DNA from: Tubiluchus corallicola
Taxonomy: Eukaryota > Priapulida > Priapulimorpha > Priapulimorphida > Tubiluchidae
Direction of reading: 5' to 3'
NCBI GenBank assembly: GCA_030141605.1
Contig: JAQGDQ010000460.1
Span: 118,238 to 182,237, forward strand
DNA: 64,000 nucleotides
Shown: positions 44,584 to 56,500 of the stretch, piece by piece
Position numbering within the stretch: the first letter of the stretch is position 1
Layout: the number at the start of each line of letters is the position of its first letter
Made by a program: the position numbers and the translations under genes
The notes under the pieces: generated by a model
Seen by the model: the letters and a program-made list of their open reading frames with translations, nothing else
Told to the model about the DNA's origin: nothing
The model's database searches: none

Positions 44584-47500
44584 CTTTTTACTTATCTTGC
44601 AACACACGCACAATTATAATACAATTAATTTGGAAACAAAAATGTGAAGAAAGGGCAGCAAAAGACCAATTGGTCATCTAGTCAGCTGCCCTTTGGTTAG
44701 TCATGAACATTTTTTTATAGGCACTATGCTACAGTGTATTAGTGTTAGTACTGCTTATAATAAAAACTAAATTGTTATGAATGACATTAAATTGATATGC
44801 TTATAACGTGTTAGTACAATTCATACACAGTAATAGTAAGTGCATAATAAAAAAAATCAAACTGAAAATAACTGAAATAAAACTGAAATGAAATGAACTG
44901 AAACAAGAACTGAAATAAAAATCTGACAACAGAAACATAATAACAATGGCAACTGAAATAGACTTTATAACACAAGCATAATTCTTAGACATAAGCAAAC
45001 GAATGTATAATGGAGTCGTAATGATATCTTATAATACCTTCTTACTGTAGGGCTTTCTGGGGTTTTGCGGATCATTTCAAGGATCAGGCCGATAGGTTGT
45101 TGCAATCACTCGACGCCAGCAAACAGAAGTTACTGCAAGGTGAACTTAGTAACAGTTCAAGCACCAACTCGCTAAGCAGTGCCGGACGTGTGTCGTCTCG
45201 TTACGGTAGATCCAGTGTCAGTTCCAAGGAGAACTTGACAGGATCCGCTTCTCGGCGCCCACGAGGGAGCAGCACCAGTCGTACTATTGGTAGCCCTGCC
45301 AGCAGTGACTATGGTAATTCTTTTTTGTAAAGTTACCTTTCGGGTGTGCAATGTATTTTGTGCACATTACGTGGACTACTTGAAGAATGAGGATTTTTTG
45401 AACACGTAATTTTGGTCTTGATTGAGGCGCTGTATCTGCCTAATGTTTTGTAATGAGTAATATATATTGTAAATTGCTTTTTTTGCTTTTGTATGTGGGT
45501 TGACGCTGTTTCACTTGCACTGGTGTTTGGTTTGTTTTTTCTGCAATGTGGTGGAGTTTTATAGAGAATGTTTAATTCTGAAATTAATGCATGCGTAGGT
45601 GATGGTCGACCGGGCATGGTTCGTGCACCCCGCTCTAACAGCGCTATTGACGCCAGTGCCGTGCAACGTGCTCGAGTGAGAGCTGGCGGAGTCGGTTCAC
45701 GGTTTGAGAAGACTTCTAATTACTCTTCTTTACGTAAGTGGTCTTTGCATTAGCCGAGGAGTTGTGGATTTGTGCTGTCACTGATATTGCACTGTCGCAG
45801 CTTATCTAATGTTATTGTATTCCCTTATGTTATTTTCCGTATTGGTAAAATCATTTCTCAATGTTATGATGGTTTTTATTGATTTCAAAAGAAACTTCAT
45901 CTTTTAATTCTGGAAGATGATCTTTATATTCAGACTTGCGATTTGAAAAAAAAACATTCTGTTCATTTGCCGTTTCTTTTCCGTATCTGTTGTTTTATTT
46001 ACGATTTTTCTCATTTCTGCATCAGTGGCTTTACTTATGGCTTGTTTTGTTCTGCATGCAGAGACGGATGTTGGTGGCAAGAAAGCTGAGATTATGTCTT
46101 GCATGTAGATACAAGGTTCCATTAATACATATATGTAGAAAACTTGGCTAAGTAACGGTTAAACGATTAGCAATGTTCTAAACAGTTACACCAGTTGGCA
46201 GTTTTTTAAACAGTTAACCATATCATTTGCATAGCATGTTATGTTCTTATTTTTGCAGCTCGTTCAGCAAAGCAGGATGAACGTGGACGATCCAAAGCGT
46301 CGCATTCACAACGTAAGATGGCAGCGTTTTGTAACTTTGTGAACAAGCTGTTCTTGATCAGAGTTTACTGTTGTTCACACTTGAGAGTGCTTTTAATTTC
46401 CGGAAATCAATCTATTCTTAAACAGGGAAATTTTATTAGTAGCGAAATCTGTTAAATTGTGTGTGCATATTTTCATTCAGCTTTTTGAACATGTCTCAAG
46501 TAAGAGTTGTTAGTTATAACAATAGCAGTTTTTGCCAATTTTGATCTGTGTCTTGGCACTTATATTTATATATCTCTTAGCACTCCTTTGCACTCTTGTG
46601 TTATGCTACCAGCTGTATACAAACTCTCTTGTTTACTATGTATTTTTGCGCCGAATCTGCTTACAGAACTGGCAGAAATTCATTTCAAATTTCGTGCACT
46701 TGTTTAATACGTTGTTTTGTTTGCACAGCGGGCAGTCGGTCAAATTCGCCGTCGTCGCGCTTCAGCTACCAGACGTACACGGGCGGACCGAGCAGCGAGA
46801 GAAAACCCCGCAGGTCGGGGATACCTCGCAGCACGGGAACTAGTCGTGACAACAGCCCCAATCGTCTGAATAGTAGTTACGGCCGAGAGAGGAGACTTAG
46901 TGGCAGTACGGCATCTGGATCGCGGCCAGGCAGGGTGAACAAAAGTGAGTGGTTTATGAACAGATGATTGTCAGCGCTTGAATATGTGATCCTAGCTGAT
47001 CCTTGAACATGTGATCCTAGCTGATCCTTGAATATGTGATCCTAGCTGATCCTTGAATATGTGATCCTAGCTGATCCTTGAACATGTGATCCTAGCTGAT
47101 CCTTGAATATGTGATCCTAGCTGATCCTTGAATATGTGATCCTAGCTGATCCTTGAATACGTGATCCTAGCATGTTTGATAATTAATAGCAAGAATATTT
47201 GTTAAAAATCGCTCAATCATTTTGGTGGTTGTAATTGTCAAGACTTAAGTAGTCATAAGTCATAAGTCATTTATTTCACATTACACATTTACAATAGTTT
47301 CATGTACAATATCTAGTGAAAGCGCTTACAATGAACGTAATACAAATAAGACTGCACAGGAAAAGCCTCAAACACTGGTCACTTATATGCAAAGGTAAAT
47401 GTGTTGCGGGCAATCAAAAAGCAGGGCTTGTTAGATTGTCCCACACAGTGATAGAAAAAAAAGTAATGGAAATAATCTGAAAATTTAAAGTGAATCGTAA

Positions 47501-50500
47501 TAAAAAACATTAGTGCTTAAAATGGAATGATGTAATGAATGAAGCTCATATATGGGATGATATAAAAGATAGAAAGACTATTATTTGTTAATAGTACGTA
47601 AAATTAAGATAACTTGATTAAGCTAACACCACTGTTTTGCAGCTGTGGTCACTTTGTCATTTTGACTTTGTCATTTTACGTACTGTTTATGTATAAACTT
47701 TATTTATTTTGAGTGGATATTCAACACAGTAGGATCTATAACTGATCACACTATTCCCACTACATGTAGTACATTTTAAAGACAGATATATATACAATTA
47801 GTTCGAGCTTATAATTACACATACGGTTAGTTCAAAAATACGAGTAGTTTATTAGTTAACACTTAATTGAATTATAGAAAACCAATAGGGCAGATATAAT
47901 AACAGAAACTATTATCTGTCTGCTTCAGTTCATAAGCCCATACAAAAGTACAACTGGCATTTAATACACAAATGCCTACCGTTTAACGGAAGCTCGTTCC
48001 GGCGTATTTTTTCTTGACAACTTATTTCAAATGGCTACTGATTTACTGATTACATAATGTTTTTTTATTTAGCACCAAGTGGCAATGCTAATGTATTGGC
48101 ACAGCGAGAATTGATACCGGGAAAGGAGTCAGAGACGGCGCTACACGATGCACTGGTAAGCCGTTGGTGGCATTTGTTTGTAATTCTGAAATGTTGCATT
48201 TGTTTTTTGTTACTGGTTAATATTACAAACACGGTATTCGTGCTTGGAAAAAATATCTATGAGGATTTATGACATTAGCATCATAAATAAGAAAAAAACT
48301 TCATTTAACCCAGGGGTGTGCAAATTATCTGACTAGCCGGGCCACATTAAACTTTTCCTGCGGGCCACAGGCAGTTTGATCAAGGAGCCAAGTACAGAAA
48401 GGCCTAATAACGATTTTTTTGCATTCGACCTGCGTACGTCATTACTACTACACTCAAGAAACTATTTTAGAAGTTATTAAAATTTATATTACAAACCATA
48501 TATTTCTACTTTCAGGACAGATAGTGGTAATTTCATTACGATGCATATTAGTAATGTGTATTACACAGTCTGTGTAGTACAGTGACATTAAGCTACAACC
48601 GTCTTGTAAGGGTTAATGGCATCCGATTTAGTAGAAAAAACTACCCGCACTATCTTTGGGATGGTGGCGCGGACTTCAGCTGGATACACTTAATTAATCA
48701 CCCAGGCCGCACTTTCATTAGGTAGACAAATCTCTTCGCGGGCCGCACAAATTCTCTCGGCGGGCCGCAAGTGGCCCGCGGGCCGCAATTTGCACACCCC
48801 TGATTTAACCATTAATGTATAACTGTGTATGAAAAAATGTGAACTTAACCTGCTAAGTTGGCTACATACTAGGTAATTACTGCCGATTCAAGCAAAATGG
48901 AGGAGTGTTAATTGTACATTTACATTTACACATTTACAATTGTGATTGATTGCGATTCAGTTTTAAATTTTTGTCTCATTATCGTGATGCAGTTACAAAA
49001 AACAGAAATACTGTCATGCTACCCGCGTGTACTTAACCAAAATTGTTCATTAAATAAAAGTAATAGTTCCTATAAAACAAATGCAAAGTTCTAAGGAGTA
49101 TAAGTCTTCGTCTCCAATTAAATGTTCTCCAAAAATTTCTAGTTGGCAATTTAGTACAGCCATTTTTTGTATATACTTAGGTGATCATTTTTGGTATGTA
49201 CATTGAGCTAGGTAATAACTTACGTTATGCATTACGGTATTACAGCTTAGATGTTGTTATGCAATCATATACTCTTATGTGTAGCTTGTACATCGAGGAC
49301 TAACCTTCGGTTTTAAAATTGTAATAATAAACTTTATTGATATGATACCTTGATATGATAAACAATATAGATATATGTTTATCATATCAAGGTATCATAT
49401 TAATTAATATATATTGAGCATAAATTAGCCCCTAATTTGATTTTTCAAATAAGTGAGTTAAATATTTCGTTGAACATCAAAATTTTAACAATATAGCTGC
49501 TCATAATTGAAGCTATAATGCTTAAATTATACAGAAAGTGCTATAATCTCATACTAACCTGCACAGTTTCAAAGCACACTATCTATCTTTTTATACACAC
49601 AGGTTAAAGTTTAAGCAAAATTCACCCATAAAAATACAGTTTAGCAAAGCTAGTTATGTATATAGTTAGTTAAAATTAGAAATTTGTAGTTATCCAACGA
49701 TTGTGAATTTTGATATTATTTTAATAACGATACTTGTATATCATTATTGAACAAACTACTGAAGTAAAATTTAAAAAAAAAGACAAGAAAAAATATTACA
49801 CTTACATAATATAAATTACAGTATCTAATAATATATCCAAATTTCTAAAAACATACCAGATGTATTTTATTTAGACAAAAGTAAAAGTAATCGTCTTAAA
49901 AATGCCGCACACATAACATTTACTGTACGCGAAATAAAAGCAGGCAGTGAGTTTTGACAGTAAAACTTTCCTTCATATGTGTCATTGTGTTAATAGAGCT
50001 CAGTAAACACATTCAGTTTAAATGCTTACAGTACCTGATGAAGTGTATGTGATTTGTTGCATTATAGTGTGTTTATTTACTTTATAGGTTTTACATGTCA
50101 AATGTAGACGTGCGTTAACTCAAATGTAGATTTAGGTAGTTCAATTGTGTCTTGGTAACTCAAACGTAGACATAGGTAGTTCAAATGTGTTAACAATGGT
50201 TTTCAAGAAATCTTAAGCGTTTTTGGTAAGTCAAATGTAGACACATGTCAAGTCAAATGTCCTATGTCTACATTTGACTTACCTAAGTCACATTTAAACT
50301 TTCCTGTGTCCACATTTGACTTGTAAAACCTATATTATCTTTGAATTATGGCATTTATTATTCTTGTTTGCAGACCCGCAAAGGTGCCGGTAGACGGCGC
50401 TACGACAACAATTACCACTCCGACGATGAGAGCGAGACGTCAAGCATCTGTTCTGAGCGATCGTTCGGTTCCTACACCCGAGGTTCGGATGTAAGTATAC

Positions 50501-53500
50501 TTCTGTGAATTTTTGAAATGTGTGGTTTCCCCGTTTAGTGTACCGTAATTTCTGACCCATATTCTCCGAGTGCAGTTATCATGTTAACGTGGCGATGGGT
50601 TTTATTTTTCTGTTCTCGATTTTTTCCATCTCTTCTTAATAAATGGACGTACCTAAAGCTACAACTCCGTGTGAACGTAATGCATAATGCGTGATCTGTG
50701 ATCCGTAATGCGTGATGTGCATTGACTGTCTCCATCTGTCTGTAAACGCTAAGCGTATTAACAAAGCTCACGGCGCTCTTTCCACCATTTTTGATTTCGT
50801 GAAAATTGCAAGCGGTAATCTTTGGAAAACATGTCTCTGTCGAAACTTAAGCGTGATAATTACAGCTTAGCTTATTATTGTACTATTAGACCAAAAAGTT
50901 CAAAAGAAGCTCATGTTTGGGGTGTACAACATTTTGCAGGGAGGTGGGGGCACAATTTGGCAGGTATCATCATTTAGTGAAAGAACTGCAGTTAGATGCA
51001 CAACACGTAACTACATGATTCTTCCACCTCTCAAAAACTCAAATAGAAATATTATTGTTTGTAGGTCCTAAAGTGACCAAAACTCACCTAACTAGAATTT
51101 TGAGAAAGCTAAATAGCGGAAATAGTCACCGGAAACTTGAAAACTATCTAAAATCACCTAGGCAACGGCGGTTTCCCTTTTGCACATTGCTGCGTGATGC
51201 GTATTCGGACGATAGCGATCATGTTTGAATGAATACGGATTACGTGCACATGGGAGTCGTACCCTAACTCTTTTCACAGCTAAATATCCTTATATGAATG
51301 TCGCATTTTCTAATCCCAAAAGTTCTACACGTTTCTTCCCTGTTAAAAATATTTACCGTTATGTTTTCATGCAAAACAGAAAGCTGACAGAGGAGAGAAA
51401 GTGAGCAAGGTAAAGGTTTCATGAGTAGTTTTTGCTTATGGTTGTCTCTAAACACTCACTTTATTTTGCAACATGAGAACCGTCAGAGATTGTGGCTATG
51501 TATGTGTCGTTGTAAAAGGGTTGGTTTGTGACCTATGGTTTGTACAGCACATTTCTGCAAACCATTTTGCAAAGTTCCGAGAAGACATCGCGCACTTTTC
51601 ACGTAATTTTATTAATTGGGTATGAATATCTATAGCTTAAATTAGTGACTACATATGACTGCCACAAGTGCATTTAAAAATCTGGCACCATTTTGCAATC
51701 AAATGCAACCCAAAAAAATCACTCGGTTGTCATAGCAACACCAACTTTACCAATGCCCAGTCTGCATTGTGTTCTTACTTGTTGAAGCTACAAGACAACG
51801 TGTGCACGGGGCTGCATGCTACAAATACCTTAGCAACCACTGTTACAGCTAGCTGTGGCTAGACAACGCATGCACGGGGTTGCATGCTACAAATACCTTA
51901 GCAACCACTGTTACAGCTAGCTGTGGCAAGACAATGCATGCACGGGGCTGCATGATGCAAATACCTTAGCAACCACTGTTACAGCTAGCTGTGGCTTGAC
52001 AATGCATGCACGGGGCTGCATGCTACAAATACCTTAGCAACCACTGTTACACCTCGCTGTGGCAAGACAACGCATGCACGGGGTTGCATGCTACAAATAC
52101 CTTAGCAACCACTGTTACAGCTAGCTGTGGCTTGACAACGCATGCACGGGGCTGCATGCTACAAATACCTTAGCAACCACTGTTACACCTAGCTGTGGCA
52201 AGACAACGCATGCACGGGGTTGCATGCTACAAATACCTTAGCAACCACTGTTACAGCTAGCCATGGCTTGACAACGTATGCATGTGGTTGCATGCTACAA
52301 ATACCTTAGCAACCACTGTTACAGCTAGCTGTGGCAAGACAACGTATGCACGGGGTTGCATGCTACAAATACCTTAGCAACCACTGCTACAGCTAGCTGT
52401 GGCAAGACAACGCATGCACGGGGTTGCATGCTACAAATACCTTAGCAACCACTGCTACAGCTAGCTGTGGCAAGACGACGCATGCACGGGGCTGCATGCT
52501 ACAAATACCTTAGCAACCACTGTTACACCTAGCTGTGGCAAGACAACGCATGCACAGGGTTTCATATTACAAATACCTTAGCAACCACTGCTACAGCTAG
52601 CTGTGGCAAGACAACGCATGCACGGGGTTGCATGCTACAAATACCTTAGCAACCACTGTTACAGCTAGCTGTGGCAAGACAATGCATGCACGGGGTTGCA
52701 TATTACAAATACCTTAGCAACCACTGTTACACCTAGCTGTGGCTTGACAACACATGCACGGGGCTGCATGATGCAAATACCTTAGCAACCACTGCTACAG
52801 CTAGCTGTGGCTAGACAATGCATGCACGGGGTTGCATATTACAAATACCTTAGCAACCACTGTTACAGCTAGCTGTGGCTTGACAACGCATGCACGGGAT
52901 TGCATGCTACAAATACCTTAGCAACCACTGTTACACCTAGCTGTGGCAAGACAACGCATGCACGGGCTGCATGCTGCAAATACCTTAGCAACCACTGTTA
53001 CACCTAGCTGTGGCAAGATAACGCATGCACGGGGTTGCATGCTACAAATACCTTAGCAAACACTGTTACAGCTAGCCGTGGCTTGACAACGTATGCACGC
53101 GGTTGCATGCTACAAATACCTTAGCAACCACTGTTACAGCTAGCTGTGGCAAGACAACGCATGCACGGGGTTGCATGCTACAAATACCTTAGCAACCACT
53201 GCTACAGCTAGCTGTGGCAAGACAACGCATGCACGGGGTTGCATGCTACAAATACCTTAGCAACCACTGCTACAGCTAGCTGTGGCAAGACAACGCATGC
53301 ACGGGGCTGCATGCTACAAATACCTTAGCAACCACTGTTACACCTAGCTGTGGCAAGACAACGCATGCACAGGGTTTCACATTACAAATACCTTAGCAAC
53401 CACTGCTACAGCTAGCTGTGGCAAGACAACGCATGCACGGGGTTGCATGCTACAAATACCTTAGCAACCACTGTTACAGCATGCACGGGGTTGCATATTA

Positions 53501-56500
53501 CAAATACCTTAGCAACCACTGTTACACCTAGCTGTGGCTTGACAACACATGCACGGGGTTGCATGCTACAAATACCTTAGCAACCACTGCTACAGCTAGC
53601 TGTGGCAAGACAACGCATGCACGGGGTTGCATGCTACAAATACCTTAGCAACTACTGCTACAGCTAGCTGTGGCAAGACAACGCATGCACGGGGCTGCAT
53701 GCTACAAATACCTTAGCAACCACTGTTACACCTAGCTGTGGCAAGACAACGCATGCACAGGGTTTCATATTACAAATACCTTAGCAACCACTGCTACAGC
53801 TAGCTGTGGCAAGACAATGCATGCACGGGGTTGCATGCTACAAATACCTTAGCAACCACTGTTACAGCATGCACGGGGTTGCATATTACAAATACCTTAG
53901 CAACCACTGTTACACCTAGCTGTGGCTTGACAACACATGCACGGGGTTGCATGCTACAAATACCTTAGCAACCACTGCTACAGCTAGCTGTGGCAAGACA
54001 ACGCATGCACGGGTTGCATGCTACAAATACCTTAGCAACCACTGTTACAGCTAGCTGTGTCAAGACAACGCATGCACGGGGTTGCATGCTACAAATACCT
54101 TAGCAACCACTGTTACAGCATGCACGGGGTTGCATATTACAAATACCTTAGCAACCACTGTTACACCTAGCTGTGGCTTGACAACACATGCACGGGGCTG
54201 CATGATGCAAATACCTTAGCAACCACTGCTACAGCTAGCTGTGGCTAGACAATGCATGCACGGGGTTGCATATTACAAATACCTTAGCAACCACTGTTAC
54301 AGCTAGCTGTGGCTTGACAACGCATGCACGGGATTGCATGCTACAAATGCCTTAGCAACCACTGTTACAGCTAGCTGTGGCTTGTTGCTGCATGAAATTC
54401 TACACAATTTTTTTTTTACAAATATCATTACTGCACAAAATGTGCGTGTTCAGCATTCTGGTTGATATTGGTCTGTTTTGTTCAAGTTTTCAAATTATTT
54501 ACCTATTTGAGGTAAAATCTGCTGATATCTTTTGAAAAATGCTTCATTTACTGCGCAAATCAGCATAAAACACTTAATAAATTTACTCAAAATGTATAAT
54601 TTTATTTTTCTGGACAATTTTGTACCTTTTTCATAATTTTAATGTGAACTGTATGTTCAAAATAAGTGTTTGAATGAAACTGCAATTGCACTATTTGCAG
54701 TCACATGTGATACTAATAACGTAACCTACGTTAACATTCAATATTTAAATTATGCTGTTTATTTTTTACTTTTCCATATTTGTTATTTGTGAAGTAATAA
54801 CACTAATACAGATTTGACAAACTTATTTATATATCAACCATTAGGAAATCTGACATTGTTTCAGATTCCTCATTCTAACAAAAAGACCTCACCTAGGGAT
54901 AAATTAATACAGAAAAAGGTACAGGTGTGTTCAGGTGTTCTTGGGTTCATGGGTTCAACACTGTATGGTGGTGCTGCTTGTTTTGTTCACTTGTTTGTGC
55001 GTTTTTTATCTGGGTGTTGGGCATGTGGTTGCACTGGGTTGTTGTGTCACTTGTTTTTGAAGTGCATTGCATGGTAAGAAAACTGTGTTGACTTGAAAAG
55101 AAATGTGCAAAGGTTTCCGTGGTGGCATAGTTGCACATTCTTTATTGTCGTCCGTTAAATCAAAGTTCGGAGAACAAAATTACTTGTCTTCGTGCTGTTA
55201 TGTTAAGCGGCATTATGGCTCATTCACATTAGCGAGTTTTCTTGCCACGTGACTCACAAACGTGTTCAGACTAGAAAGCAAAACTTACTGTGAGTTACTC
55301 TCCGACAGTAAGCACGAGCTGACACTCACTTCTCTATTTACTGTAAGTAACTCACAAGCGTGTTCAGACTAGAGAGAGCAAAACTTACTGTGGGTTACTC
55401 TCCGACAATAAGCACAAGCTGACGCTCACTTCTCTATTCACTGCAAGAATTGTTGAGGATAAATCGCCGAGGCTTTCATACTAGACAGTAAATCAACTCA
55501 CAGTAACTGTTAGTAAGTTGCAATTTCTTACGGACAGTAACTCACAAAGCAGTTCACACTTGCGAGTTTGTTGTCAGAGAGAAAACTCGCTAGTATGAAC
55601 GCGCCATTAGTGTTGGTTGCCGAATTTGTTAGTATTTCTGATTTGTATTACTTGGGTGACAGGCATTGGAATATAGTTATAGTTTCACGACTCGTAATTA
55701 AGTCATCTTGTTTACGATATTAGCGTCCAGTTTTCTGACTAGCCACCTTGGAAGTTTCAGAACTTTTAAATGAGCCTGCTTAAATATGGAAAAGAATGCA
55801 TTGAAATGTTTAAAAAACAGTGCAATATGTGTACATCATATCATTGTGTCTTACAGGATATTAGTGAAATTGTACACTCATGTGCCAGCTCCAACTGGTC
55901 AGAGCGGAAAGAGGGTTTAATAGCCATACAGAACCTATGTCGGTTGCCTAAACCGCTTAAGTAAGTGAATTGAACACTTATGTCACCGTAAGTGTAGTTT
56001 ATGTCGTTAGTAATAAATTACAGTTTTCTAAATTTCTTTAGGACTAGATCGAGAAGACCTACTACTACTTATGCATTATGTTGTGTGCGGTTGATGTTCC
56101 AAGATTATGTTTTGTATACAATCTTTTATTCTTACTTGTCGTATAACTATGTCAGGCAAACAACCAAATCATAAAGTTGCTATTACATTAATTAAGCAGA
56201 CGTTGTTAAGTGAGAGCAAGATGAGTTAGTATAACACACAACTCATTTCTGTTGCAAATATATCATTTTTGTTCCTAATCAGTTTAATCCAGGGATGAGA
56301 ATTTTCTGCCTATACGCGGAATTCCGAGTTTCTGGAAGACCAGTAGTGCCATTTTTGTAAATCGCGTAAATTCGTTGAGGAAATTTTTACGGACCCTGTA
56401 CATTGTTTCACAAGCTGACCGCTAGTTGGCAGGCCGTCACTTTGTTTACATCACGTATATCAGTGTAACCACGTGTAGATCTCTATGTATAAAAATATAG

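Noticed and set aside
45904-46151. Short frames in CLASP intron 6 on both strands
   Set aside because: AT-rich chance frames; CLASP phases close perfectly without them.
54814-55077. 87-codon frame in CLASP intron 10
   Set aside because: No splice borders in phase with CLASP and no recognisable family.
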